A DNA stretch of 64,000 nt from Conchocele bisecta (GCA_029237695.1 CM055279.1:61081530-61145529), one strand, 5' to 3'. Shown: positions 44,080 through 55,710, counted from the first letter of the stretch. Numbers and translations: made by a program. The notes: a model not told the origin generated them from the sequence alone.

Positions 44080-44502
44080 ATGGCTGAAAACGATGGTAAA
44101 ATGATAGTGAATGCACTTTATCACGCCGTGGTGATATCAGGTCTCAGTATCGGGTTTGCTCGACTATCAAAGATGGCCTTAGGAGCAGACGCAGCATGGT
44201 CGAAAAAACGAACCGCACATCTGGACTGGGTCAACGAAGAGTTTCGCCGCGAGAATCACGCAGCGCAAACTTTCCGGAACGTTGAAGAAGCCAACCGCGA
44301 GTACGCGCTGGCATAAGCACAGAAAATTCTCGCGGCGCTGGATCCCGAGCCCCAACTTTCAGATTTCTATGTACCGTCAGAGGCCCAAAAATACCGCGAG
44401 ATCGCGTTCATCGTCGTGGGAATGGGTGCGGTGGGTCTAATCAGCTACTGCATTGAAAAAGCAATAAGCAAAAGCAATAATTATTTTAAAAAACTTTTTT
44501 AA
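44080..44502 (+). pseudogene. Two-helix Polinton protein interrupted by an in-frame stop
   Basis: The first 78 codons begin MAENDGKMIVNALYHAVVIS with one hydrophobic segment. A TAA at 44314-44316 follows. The same frame then continues without loss to 44502, including a second hydrophobic segment (IAFIVVGMGAVGLISYCIEK). A single nonsense change explains the structure. Its position between ATPase and integrase suggests a structural or membrane-active protein; no function is established. Confidence 0.55.
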
Positions 44503-44523
44503 ATAATATATATATATATAACG

Positions 44524-44883
44524 ATGTTAGTTGACGAGCTTTATTTTGCTCTGATCGATGTAGGCTACACGGCCCTTAAACACCGTTTAGCTGCTGGAAA
44601 GGGTCTGATCAGTCTGGCCCAAGACTCTCTAGAGACGTGGCGCGAGGATGAAAAAGCGGCCACCCTTTTCGCAAAGCGGATGTTAGATTCCTCCGAGTTC
44701 CCGCTCCTGTTCCAATCCAATCGCGATTGGAAGAATTGGGGGAACTTAACCGGCAGCTTCAGCGAAACTTCCAACAAAGATTTAGTATCGACGACGCAGT
44801 TACCGGACGATCTGGCGAGGGCATGTTGGAGACTGTTCGACCTACTAGAATACCTCGCATACGATGGACACGCGCAAGCTTGA
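44524..44883 (+). CDS. Unknown Polinton-cluster protein, 119 aa
   Basis: ATG start, preceded by (TA)n. It is mostly helical: MLVDELYFALIDVGYTALKH, an acidic/basic middle, then FQSNRDWKNW encoded by a palindromic CCAATCGCGATTGG repeat, and a Leu-rich C-terminus. Its 3' end overlaps the probable start of the integrase (ATG 44864) in another frame. Family not recognised. Confidence 0.5.
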   Translation: MLVDELYFALIDVGYTALKHRLAAGKGLISLAQDSLETWREDEKAATLFAKRMLDSSEFPLLFQSNRDWKNWGNLTGSFSETSNKDLVSTTQLPDDLARACWRLFDLLEYLAYDGHAQA

Positions 44884-45884
44884 TACCAAACTATCGGTTC
44901 GCCTAACGCGCAAGCTAGCGAACACATACTTACAGCCCCCGCGACTACTGGAAGGGACTCGCAGAGATCAAGAACCTCGCGGTGGCGACCAAGGTTTCCG
45001 AAAACGCAGCCAATGAATGGCTCAATAAGCAGGCCATCTGGCAGATCTATTTGCCCGCGCCTCACAATATTCCGCGGCCGAAATTCGACGTGCCGGTGCC
45101 GAACGAAGTCCACCAAGCAGATCTCCTGTTTCTCCCTCACGATCGCGTCGGTCGCAAGACGTACAAGTACGCACTGACAATCGTTGACGTAGCGAGTCGC
45201 TATAAGGGGGCTGAGCCGCTGGCCACTCAGGAGGTGGCCGAGACTCTTTCCCGAATATATAAGAGGAGTCCTCTCAAATGGCCGAATCTTCTCCAGGTCG
45301 ATCCCGGCCGCGAGTTCATGGGCGCGGTCTCTCATCTATTGTCTAACCACAACGTTTCAGTCAGACGCGGCCGCGTCAACATCCACCGGGACCAGGTGAT
45401 CGTGGAGCGGTTCAATCGAACCCTGGCTGAGAGGCTGTTCGGACACCAATATGCCAAAGAGCTTGTAGACCCTCATTCGCGATCGAACGAGGAGTGGGTG
45501 ACCAGGCTGCCCGCCGTAGTCTCCGCACTGAACGACGAGGTGACCAGATTGATCGGTAAAAAGCCTGTAGATGCCATCAAGTCTAAAAAGGTGTCGCACA
45601 AACCATCTGCCGTCTCGTGCGGGCGACCCGTTGGTTTAGCGGAGAAATGGCTTCCATCGGCCGTCCGGTATCTCTATCAACTGGGAGAGCTCGAGGGTGG
45701 TCGCCGCCGCGCGACTGATCCCGTGTGGTCTCTCAATGTATATCATCTGGATCGATCTATTACCAAACCTGATGAGCCTGTGCTCTACTATTTGGATGAT
45801 GGTCCATCGCGCGGGTTTGTTCGCGAAGAACTTCTTGCGGTGCCTTCTGACACCCAGCTACCACCGGTCCGTCCATCGTCATAG
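44864..45884 (+). CDS. Polinton retroviral-type integrase (5' frame broken)
   Basis: Catalyses strand transfer of element ends into host DNA. The uninterrupted part (44982-45884) has the DDE core: Asp in VHQADLLFL, Asp in LLQVDPGREF and Glu in DQVIVERFNRTL, with 34 residues between the last two. It also has the hallmark GREFMG and ERFNRTLAERLFGHQYA. The C-terminal region (DPVWSLNVYHLD...YYLDDGPSRGFVREEL) is typical of Polinton integrases. The likely original ATG at 44864 is in a different frame; the switch coincides with a C5 run at 44936-44940, consistent with a one-base change. It is convergent with polB, whose stop lies 18 bp away. Confidence 0.85.
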
Positions 45885-45901
45885 TCGGTCAGGCTCTCGT
45901 C

Positions 45902-48818
45902 CTACATCAACGGCTCTGTATGAATATTATCAGACAGCACGCGCCGCTTGTCATAATAGGCGGATAGCCCAAGCTTGTGTTGGGAATATGTCTTCATAAC
46001 TCCCTTATTCATGCGGAATCCTCTGTTTTCCGCTGTATCATAAGATCCCTCGAATGCGGTTTTGTACCGGTCCAAATCTACACTATTCGTTCGTTTATTC
46101 ATTCCTTTGGAGGAATGCTTGGTCGTGCCTCCAACTCCGGTTGGCAAACCCACCTTCTCTACAAAGTAGCACTTGCTCGATAGCGCGATTGCTCGATCCC
46201 CTTGAAATTCCATCTTGAAAAGTCCTGGTTCGCGTCCGTTCCATTTATCGCAGGCCAACCAATTTTTTCCGGTTTTATAAACTTATCCATCAACTCTAGG
46301 CGAATGCCGGATTTCAGATCCCTCCCACTAGTGGCTATGTACATACTATCTGTGTACATTTGTATCAATTCGAAATCGCTCTGATCCACATACTTATCTA
46401 GAAAATCATAGTAAAACTCCAACATTCTCAACTTCGCCAATTGGTACACGGCAATCCCACAGTGAAACGGTCGTTTTACGGATGATTTCGATTTTCTGCT
46501 CGATATTTCGTACGCATCTCCTATTTCTGTCAAATCATCGTAGAAGGCGGATCGCAACGCTTTATCAAAACATTCCTCGTCTTTCGTGTAAGTCGTATTC
46601 AAATGTCTTTCCGCCGCTTCTATCATTTTCCCACAACACGAATTACCGAGTAGTTTCATTATGTCTGCGACTACAGCTTTGCTGCTATCTGCGTCGCCAG
46701 TTCGTCTAGCTGATGTGACATCCTCCGCGAACCACTTGAAGGGTTTTCCTGAATAGTAGTTTAATAAGCGGTACACTCCAGTTACTGCCAACCCTTGTTT
46801 GAGATACCAACGTAATAGTGGTTCGTACAGCAACACTTTCTGAGCCGATAGCGCCCCAACTAACTTTTTCCCATCACCGCGAGTCCGGCCCGTGGCGCTC
46901 AGATAGTTCATCATGTGCTGGGGAACTTCCTCCTCGCGAACAACCCTGTTTATAAATAGGGGCGACATCTCCTCGAATTTATTCTTCAGGTTCTCTGGCA
47001 CTTCGATGTCCACCTCGGCGAACCCGAATCACTTACCGTCCATCACTCTCGTACATAATTATTTGATAATAATTGGATTGTTGGGAGCTTTGACCGTCGT
47101 GATCGTCTCTTTTCCGCACGGCATCTCTTTACTCAGTGTGGACAAATACAGAGCGTTTGCATCGTATCCCAGCACCGCGTTGCACTGTTTGCCGTGCCCT
47201 TCCGGAGTGGATCGGATCTTAGACACGCCGGCTTCCGCATACCTAGAGAATACAATGGAAGGACCTCCAACAAGAGCCCTCTGCAGCATCTCGTAGGTTT
47301 CCTCCTGTGGCGCGTAAAGTTGAAGCTTGTCATTGAAATCGTTAGCAGACACCGTTCCGCGCAGCAAATACTGTATCGCCACACCTGGCAAAGTTACGGC
47401 ATCCTTGAAAATATCAACACATTTGTCTTTATAAAATCGACACATTTTTCCCAATGCTTCCAGGAATCATCCAAATCGTTATAATACTTCAGCCACTTAC
47501 GGAACGTGGTCATCTTTTTCGCTTTGAAAATCGCGCGGCACTCCGCGAGCTGGGTAGCATCGATCAAGTGTTTACCAGCAAGTCTCGAATACCAGTGTTC
47601 CAGATCCGGCAGTCTGGGATAATCTAGTTTGACTGGGGAATTAAACCATTCGTAGGTGAAGAAGGACTTTTGTGCTTCACAGCCGTACCCTTTAATCCAC
47701 TGGTCATAACTGACTACCGGCCCTAGGTACAGTGCAACATCGAGAAACCTGAACTCGGATGTGAATAGAAATATCGAAGCGTTTTCCCTTTTGCCAACCA
47801 TTACCTTTTTGGTTGTATCAGACAGCTCGCCAACTAAGTACTTCTTGATAAGATTTGTGTCGTACCTGCTGCAATTGAATCCGATTACCAGTACCCGACA
47901 TATCCATTGCTCAATCTCCCCAGCCTGCCGCTCCCGCAGGGTGTCCATATCTGCGGGCCGAAATGTTCTACCTACCTCTTCCCTGATGGCATTCCCGTGC
48001 TTTTGCAAATCCTCCATAAACCTAGCCAGCAACCGCGCGGGGTCTGTGTCGCATATGCGAGTTATTTCTGAAAACATACTATCACCAATACTCACGCTAA
48101 TCGCGACATGCTCGGTTTCAAACTCGAGGGAATCCGTTTTACTCTCGTGGCCGTCTTCGCTCCAATACGCTTCTAAGTCGTACACAATCTGGTGCGGGTA
48201 GAGTGTGTTAGGACATCCCGTTTTTATAGCTTTACCAGATTTCTTAAAGTTGTGCTCCCACATCACCTCTAACTCATACCCAGCCTTTGTAATCATTTTC
48301 TCCCGCCTGGTGGTGTTGTCAAACTCTTCATGCCTGTTTATGGAGTGTACCGGGCATCCGTGCCAATAGCAACCGTGATACTGGTACATGGTGTTATTTT
48401 CCTGACAGTAACCGTCTATTCGTGCTCCGGCAATCCAGCGCTCGCCACCGTGCCCGCACTGTTCGGTATGGATGTGGATGCCTTCTTCCTTCTCAACGCG
48501 CCCCATCCATTCCAATGCGCCGTAGCTCTTCGCGTTTTTCGGGAAGAATGCCATTTCGTACGCGGATCTAGGACGCTCCAAAATCTTACCTTCGCAGATT
48601 ACTTGGGTCTCCCCTCGCATACAGGTGCGTGCGTGCCTTGTCAGGTGGCAGGCTTGTGTGACTCGTTGGGAGCACTCTTTGCAACAGTACGTGTGGGTGA
48701 TTCCTTTAAGAAAGGACTTTCCTTTTTTGTGGTAGATGGGACTGTATTCAGCACCGATAAGACCCTCCAACCTAGGTGGTATCATTTCCATCCCCACTAT
48801 ACTACTCGTTGTATACAT
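45902..48818 (-). pseudogene. Polinton protein-primed DNA polymerase B, disrupted
   Basis: Replicates the element DNA. From the N-terminus: a C2H2-like cluster (CCKECSQRVTQACHLTRH), an endonuclease-like motif (YQYHGCYWHGCP), Exo I (YDLEAYW), Exo II (VIGFNCSRYDTNLIKKYL), motif A (GYDANALYLS), motif B (KLLGNSCCGKM) and motif C (QMYTDSMYIA). The C-terminal PGLFKMEFQGD...TEPLM block follows. Motif C reads YTDS where DTDS is expected (TAC for GAC). The reading changes frame near 47394-47454 and 46159-46258, and in-frame stops lie at 47059-47061 and 47029-47031. About 970 codons remain, near the family size. The N-terminal ATG (48818) lies in sequence shared with block A copy 1, so the true start may be lost. 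Confidence 0.85.
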
Positions 48819-49191
48819 GGTATAGCCATTCAGTATATGTGAACAGGCATTGTCCCTTTAGTATACATTAAATCAAGTGTGACCTGATACCAGACACACG
48901 AAATTACGCGTTTCTGGTATCAGGTCGCGCATATACGTAGCTAACGATGTTCAAGTTGTGTTGTAAATTCACTTAGATGTATGTCAATTACTGAGTTACC
49001 GATATATGACTGGTATGTGACTATGCACATACAGCATGTTTATCCTGTATAACAGTACAATCACAATCACAATGCAAACGTCTGCAATTAAACCATGGGG
49101 CTGTAGTACACACGGTAACTGAATAGTATTCACTACACTCCTTAATATTCTTGAGACATTTACTTAGTAACTATGTATTAGCATGTATTAA

Positions 49192-49430
49192 CCCTTTCAA
49201 CACCACAGGCCTGTATAGTAGTATTTGCAAAAGAGTGTAGAGCCAGATGAGCCGACTCATGACGAATCGTCTCACCAGGATCTGCACTTTTTGCAAGTAA
49301 TTTACATACTTTCAGAACAGAAACACCCACTTTTCGTAAATTGACTAGTCTGCAAATGATCTTGCAACGATTGAATTGGTTGGAAAATTAACATATGAAA
49401 ATGCATTCCAGTTACTTAGGGGTGAACGGG
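49192..49430. mobile_element. TTAA-type (piggyBac-like) MITE, block A copy 2
   Basis: Perfect TTAA on both sides (49188-49191, 49431-49434). Ends are CCCTTTCAACACC and GGGGTGAACGGG. 239 bp, no coding capacity. Confidence 0.85.
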
Positions 49431-49937
49431 TTAACATGCATTTTCTTATTCAGTTACAGCGACGACATGGTTTTCCATATTGTATATACATGTACATGTC
49501 ATGATCATAATATTATATCATGTGTTGATATGACAAAGCATGTATCATATTGAATGCGGCATCTAAGGTGCAAATGTATTTAATTACTTAGTTTATTGTC
49601 AGTACTTGGTTTATTGACAATATTATTCGCTCCAATTGTATTATAATCTGATTATATATTTAAGAACTGCATGTGACATGGTTGTGTAAGTATCCGGCTG
49701 ATATGGGAACCATCTGTCTTTCTGAACACATCTTTACACTGTCTTATCCGAGTCTACGCTGGCCTACATATTGTTGTGAAATAGCCCGAGTGGTGGGATA
49801 TCATATTATGGTCAGTTTAGGTACACGACAGTCTGTTGCAGTTGCCTGTGGTTCACATGCAATACAGGTGTATTACTGTAAAAGTATTACAATAATATGA
49901 TAGAATACCTCACAGGGAAGTTATACTTACCTGGAGG

Positions 49938-52092
49938 TTAGTGTTTCCCCTAGTAAGGTTTAGGAGGACGCTGCGCCTTGCCCGGTTTACAGCCGGCAAA
50001 ACCCCGCCCTGCTGCCCTAAAATCCAAATCTACCCGCCCCGCTACGCCCAAATTACAAAACCTGTGACCTAGTTTTGTCTGTATAAACTTACACGTAATC
50101 GCTAACAAATCCCAGAATATGAAAGTCAATTCCCACCTCACATGGCTCGCGCCCCGCGGAGAGATAAAACGAGATGGCACCTGGGCCCAGTATAGCGTGT
50201 ATGATTTATATGAAACTGAATCAATACTGGTTTAGAGCGGCATGTTAATGTTGTCCTGTCATAAAGCTGGTCTGAACACGGTCAGGCTCAAGAGAAAACA
50301 TGCGCTTGTCAAACCAACTGCTTTTGTGAGTGGATTTCACGACCAGTGTAGATTAAGATCAGATCAAATGAGATTATGCATCCTCTTAGTTCGATCCGGA
50401 TTTGCGAGGTTCACCAGTTAACTATTGAGACGACAACGGAAATGTATCCATTATTCACTGTAGATATGTGAATAATGCTGAAATGCTGTTGACTGGACTG
50501 GTGGGCAAATTGGGCAATGGACGTTTAGTCCCAGTTTTCTCTACGCAATTAGCGAATGAAAAGCGGTAACCAAGTGTGTGTTACTAGGCGCACTTGATGC
50601 TAAATTTTGTATCGGCCGAATGACCGATCATCGTGATCGACCCGTCAGCCGCTGTTTTTCGTGTTGTTTTTTTTTTAATTCTCTAAATTGGGGTAATTTA
50701 TGAGACTTAGACATTTAATTGATCAAGATTTGTTTTGTCCAGCGTCGATTAGTGAACCTGAACTTGCTGGAGGCTATGATTACGATGGCACGTGCCTGGC
50801 ATGTCCACCGACAAATAATGTTCACACATTTGTATCACGTCATACAGCGAATACCGTATTGGCATGTCCACCGACAATTTATTTTCACACATTTGTATCA
50901 CGTTATGACGCCGACCGACTTATGACAGAATTGGACGTTACGCCATCCGAACGGGAAGTGGGGCAGACTAAGGACGCCGAGAACCAGTTCGTTGACAACC
51001 TAATCAACAACATACAAGACAGACTCGACAGCAGCGATATTATTGAGAACATGGCCGTATTCGACATGGGACAGGAAGACAACATAGCTACAGCATTTTC
51101 CGGAAATGACGAAATTGAAGCATTGGGAGAACATTACAACCTCGACGTCGACGAATGCCTCGTAGAATGGGATAATTTGAAGGAAGCGGTATCGGGCCTG
51201 GAACCAAGCAGACTACGTGGTCCATCGGATGTCATTAAAGTTATAACGACACTGAAGAAGACAGCGGGAGACTTCTGCCCAAACCTGGAGAAGATCGTCA
51301 GCGCGGCAACCGTGGTACCCGTGTCTACAGCAGAGGTGGAGCGGGTCTTCTCCAACGTGCAGAGAACCGTAACTGACCTGAGGAACAGGCTTCAAGTCGA
51401 GACGACAAACAAACTGCTCCTTATCCACAGATGTTCCCACTATTTATATTTTGAGCGGGTAACCCGACTTTGGTTACCAAAGAAGGCCAGACGAATATGT
51501 TGAAAAGGCACTTTCAGCACCAACAAAATGGCACTTTCTAGCGCCAACCAAACGGCACTTTTCAGCGCCAACCAAATAGTCATGAAAGAAATCCTTACAA
51601 ATTGTTCTCTGTTCGTGTGGCTGTAGAGATTGGGGCGAAAAGTAAGCGCCTGAAAAGCGGACATGAAACAACAACAACAACAACAACAAATTTGATATAT
51701 TTGTTTATTATTATGATTATTACCACTAGATCTATGTCAGTATATGCTCTGACATTTGACAAAGGTGAGTGCTAGTTGCAATAGAAACAATGCAGAAATA
51801 AATGCAATTCAGTAATTATATAACTGTTGGTTATTTCATTAAAATATAGGACAAAATGAGAGTCATAGTATGTGCTCAGACTTTGCTGAGCATGCAGGAA
51901 ATGGCGTTTCAGACCACTTTGATTTCAAAATTTTCCGGGGGGGGCATGCTCCCGGACCTCCCTAGCAAACTCCGGCCCTTCGGGCCCTCGAAACTTCGCC
52001 CCCCCCCCCAATAATTATCGTCTTCCGCCGCGCCTGAAGTGCCCTTTTTTCGGCTAGCACCCTGTCCCTTTTTCATCCTGGGGGAAACACTA
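49938..52092 (+). mobile_element. hAT element, 2155 bp, degenerate
   Basis: The 8-bp duplication CCTGGAGG lies at 49930-49937 and 52093-52100. It is a single copy at the paralogous empty site 27298-27305. The ends TTAGTGTTTCCCC and GGGGAAACACTA are short inverted repeats of hAT type. The interior carries a transposase remnant and GC-rich hairpins. Too short and too damaged to be autonomous. Confidence 0.9.
50700..51503 (+). pseudogene. hAT transposase remnant with C-terminal dimerisation domain
   Basis: 267 codons. Near residues 195-245, VVPVSTAEVERVFSNVQRTV then TDLRNRLQVETTNKLLLIHR is a clear hAT C-terminal dimerisation motif (S-x-x-x-VER-x-FS...R-x-RL). The N-terminal part is replaced by a 66-bp direct duplication (CPPTNNVHTFVSRH/CPPTIYFHTFVSRY). 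The zinc-finger BED domain and most of the catalytic core are absent. It lies inside the bounded element, oriented left to right. Confidence 0.75.
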
Positions 52093-52693
52093 CCTGGAGG
52101 GCTCAATGCACATGGCACAACGTGGGGGTTATAAGTACCTGTCCGTTCGTGTCGGTGTATAGTGCAAGAAAGAGACAGATAGAGCACATGTGCTTCTGAT
52201 GTAAACAAGCCGCTCGTGGTAACGAAATCCGGGAAAGCTGGTTCCGTGGTGTGTTGTAATTGTGTTATGTCATTTGGCCAGAACCGGAAACCATGGGAGA
52301 TAAAATACGTAATGGTTAAAATGCGCAAAGTATAATCACAACAATATGTCGATCGATCAGTATGCATACCATTGAACTACAGTTTTAGCCATTCACGATT
52401 GTATGGAAATAAGTTATGACCTAGAACACTGTCCGTGGATTGGAAATCCATTTTGCTGCTTTTATCATAATTAGTCAGCATAGTATTTACCATACACAAG
52501 CGCACCTCGATTCGTTTGGTAGCCTACCTAGAAGAAACAAACATAATGTCAATCAAGATGCAAAGTCACATGATGCGCAACATACAATTTATATTTAATG
52601 GAAAATTTGAGGTACTTTTTGTAAGCGTCACTGCGCCAATCACCCTGTAATTGGATCAACTCCGCAGGAACTCACGGAAATGTAACAGACTAG

Positions 52694-52755
52694 ATGAATA
52701 ATGTTAATGTTTCAGAAGTTGAGAGCCACAAACACCTAGGTAAATACTTTAACAA
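52694..52755 (+). pseudogene. LINE reverse-transcriptase fragment, block A copy 2 (5' piece)
   Basis: Begins as in copy 1 (NNVNVSEVESHKHLG) and is cut after about 20 codons by the element at 52756. The remaining part resumes at 55038. Confidence 0.55.
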
Positions 52756-55037
52756 GAGCTGTAGGAGAACATCATAGCTCGACTACGAGGGTTGTCGATG
52801 TACACATAGCTTGACAAACAAGGTGGCCGCGGCCTGCCTAAAAACCTTAACCAAGGTCGACTAAAAACCTTAACCAAGGGAAATTAAGTAAGTAATTCCA
52901 GGTTAAATGTAGGTGAATGTGGCCGTGGCCTGCATAAAAACCTTAACCAAGGTTGACTAAAAACCTTAACGAAGGGAAATTAAGTAAGTAATTCAAGGTT
53001 AAATGTAGGTCAATGTCAGATATAGGTCAGGGGTTATTGATGTACATCAATAGGAGATGAAGTTTTCCAAGTATGGTTGCTGTAGGCCCAGGAATATTCC
53101 ATATACAAGCTTGACTAAAAATCTTAACCAAGGGGAAATAAGAAAGTAATCCAAGGATAAAAGTAGGTCAAGGACAAATATAGGTCAGGGATTATTGATG
53201 TACATCACTAGGAGATGAAGCTGTCCAAGTACGGTTGGTGTAGGGCCAGGAGTATTGCTTCTACAAGCTTGACTAAAAACCTTAACCAAGGAGAATTAAG
53301 TAAGTAATTCAAGAGGAAATGTAGGTCAAGGTCAAATATAGATCAGGGGTTATTGATGTACATCCCTATGAGAAAAGGTTGTCCAAGTATGGTGTTAGTA
53401 TGCACAATAGTATTCCATGTACAAGCTTGACTAAAAACCTTAACCAAGGGGAATTAACTAAGTAATTCAAAGTTAAATGTAGGTCAAGGTCAAATATAGG
53501 TCAGTGGTTGTTGATGTACATCACTAGGGGATGAAGTTGTCCAAGTATGTTGGTGTAGGGCCAGGAATATTCCATATACAAGCTAGACTAAAAACCTTAA
53601 ACAAGGGGAATTAACTAAGTAATTGAAGAGGAAATGTAGGTCAATGTCAAATATAGATCAGGGGTTATTGATGTACATCCCTATGAGAAAAGGTTGTCCA
53701 AGTATGGAGTCTGTATGCACACTAGTATTCCATGTACAAGCTTGACTAAAAACCGTAACCAAGGTTGACTAAAAACCTTAACCAAGGGGAATTAACTATG
53801 TAATTCAAGGTTAAATGTAGGTCAAGGTCAAATATAGGTCAGGGGTTGTTGATGTACATCAGTAGGAGATCAAGTTGTCCAAGTATGGTGGGTGTAGGGC
53901 CAGGAGTATTCCATATACAAGCTTGACTAAAAACCTTAACCAAGGGGAATTAACCAAGTAATTCAAGAGGAAATGTAGGTCAAGGTCAAATATATATCAG
54001 GGGTTATTCATGTACATGTACATCCCTATGAGAAAAGGTTGTCCAAGTATGGTGTCTGTATGCACAATAGTATTCCATGTACAAGCTTGACTAAAAACCT
54101 TAACCAAGGTTGACTAAAAACCTTAACCAAGGGGAATTAACTAAGTAATTCAAGGTTAAATGTACGTGAAGGTCAAATATAGGTCAGTGGTTGTTGATGT
54201 ACATCACTAGGAGATGAAGTTGTCCAAGTATGGTGGGTGCAGGGCCAGGAATATTCCATATACAAGCTTCACTAAAAACCTTAACCAAGGGGAATTAACT
54301 AAGTAATTCAAGAGGAAATGTAGGTCAATGTCAAATATACATCAGGGTTTATTGATGTACATCCCTATGAGAAAAGGTTGTCCAAGTATAGTGTCTGTAT
54401 GCACACTAGTATTCCATGTACAAGCTTGACTAAAAACCTTAACCAAGGTTGACTAAAAACCTTAACCAATGGGAATTAACTATGTAATTCAAGGTTAAAT
54501 GTAGGTCAATGTCAAATATAGGTCAGGGGTTGTTGATGTATATCACTAGGAGATGAAGTTGTTCAAGTATGGTGGGTGTAGGGCCAGGAGTATTCCATAT
54601 ACAAGCTTGACTAAAAACCTTAATCAAGGGGAATTAAGTAAGTAATTCAAGAGGAAATGTAGGTCAAGGTCAAATATAGATCAGGGTTATTGATGTACAT
54701 CGCTATGAGAAAAGGTTGTCCATGTATGGTGTCTGTATGCACAATAGTATTCCATGTACAAGCTTGACTAAAAACCTTAACCAAGGTTGACTAAAAATAT
54801 TAACCAAGGGGAATTAACTAAGTAATTCAAGAGGAAATGTAGGTCAAGGTCAAATATAGATCAGGGGTTATTGATGTACATCACTAGGAAATGAAGTTGT
54901 GCAAGTATGGTGGGTGTAGGGCCAGTAGTATTCCATATACAAGGTTGACTAAAAACCTTCACCAAGGCGTGACGGTGACACCGACGCCGGGGTGACAACA
55001 TAAGCTCTACTTATTCTTCGAATAGTCGAGCTAAAAA
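52756..55037 (+). mobile_element. Helitron-like/pearl-type element of ~160-bp repeats in dimeric order
   Basis: Placed exactly by the copy 1 empty site (TTAACAA/TGAAGG, 38560/38561): inserted between A and T, no duplication. Ends are GAGCTGTAGGAGAACATCAT and CGAATAGTCGAGCTAAAAA. The near-terminal TAGCTCGACTA (about 52783) pairs with TAGTCGAGCTA (about 55023). About 14 core units contain GACTAAAAACCTTAACCAAG, AGGTCAAGGTCAAATATAG and TTGATGTACATC. Two subtypes alternate: GGTGGGTGTAGGGCCAGGA and GTGTCTGTATGCACA. No protein. Confidence 0.8.
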
Positions 55038-55190
55038 TGAAGGAACATGTCATCAACATATACAATATATAACAGGGAAAGCATGGCGTAGAATATACAT
55101 TATAACATAGGCGACTATGGGAGCAACTAGACACACGCAACTGTTTTCTAAAGCGTACAAGCTCGGACCTAGACGTGAATCGCGGGGCTA
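55038..55190 (+). pseudogene. LINE reverse-transcriptase fragment, block A copy 2 (3' piece)
   Basis: Continuation of the fragment at 52694 (GTCHQHIQYITGKAW-like reading), then MGATRHTQLFSKAYKLGPRR. The parallel sequence in copy 1 is 38561-38690. Confidence 0.5.
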
Positions 55191-55680
55191 TAATACATTA
55201 TACTCCCGAGTGGGGGAGTCACACTGTGGAAATCACGAAGCTGGGGTTGAGAATAATGCTGGGTGGGGGAGTCACACAGCGGGAATCACGAAGCTGGGGT
55301 GAAATCACGAAGCTATGGTGGGAAATCACACAGTTGGGGGTCAGGAAACTGGGGTGGGACTAATGCCGGGTGGGGAAGTCACACAGCGGGAATCACGAAG
55401 CTGAGGTTGGGACTAATGCCGGGTGGGGGAGTCACACAGCAGGTGGGCACGACTTAGGGGTGGGGATCACACAGCATGGATTTTAGGTGGCACGACGCGA
55501 GGGTGCGGAGTCACACAGCAGGTTGGCACGAAACAGGGGTGATCATCAAACAGCAGGGTTGCACGAAGCAGTCGTCGGGAATCACACAGCAGGGGTGGGA
55601 GGGGGCACGAAGCTGGGGACGGCGAGTCACACAGCAGGGGTCACGAAGCTCGAGTCGGGAATCGTATTGCAATGGGGGAA
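55191..55680. repeat. AATCACGAAGCTGGGGTGGG minisatellite, copy 2
   Basis: Same unit composition and nearly the same length as 38700-39205, so the array predates the block A duplication and has changed little since. Confidence 0.85.
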
Positions 55681-55710
55681 ACGGGAGTGGGGTAATGGGA
55701 TATTGCATTA

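Larger units (their letters stand above)
43038..44730. repeat. Five interspersed CCAATCGCGATTGG palindromes within Polinton genes
   Basis: Sites: 43038-43051, 43587-43600, 43797-43810 (CGCAATTGG variant), 43872-43885 (same variant) and 44717-44730. Three share a longer context (TTCCAATCCAATCGCGATTG then GAA(G/T)AATTG), itself imperfectly palindromic. They are read in more than one frame by the host genes. Confidence 0.8.
48810..55710. repeat. Duplicated block A, copy 2
   Basis: Matches copy 1 in four pieces: 48810-49930, 52093-52755, 55038-55190 and the minisatellite to 55710. It is interrupted by a hAT element (49938-52092) and a tandem-repeat element (52756-55037). It lacks the 10.58-kb element of copy 1; the join is at about 52693 (GACTAG/ATGAATAATG). 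Confidence 0.8.

Noticed and set aside
41184..49440. Complete Polinton with terminal inverted repeats
   Set aside because: I compared both edges and found no inverted counterpart. The left edge cuts the capsid gene and the right edge is shared with block A copy 1, in direct orientation.
25747..49910. LTR-type pair formed by the two ~1.1-kb direct repeats
   Set aside because: The repeats continue far beyond 1.1 kb once insertions are removed and enclose unrelated loci, so this is a segmental duplication.
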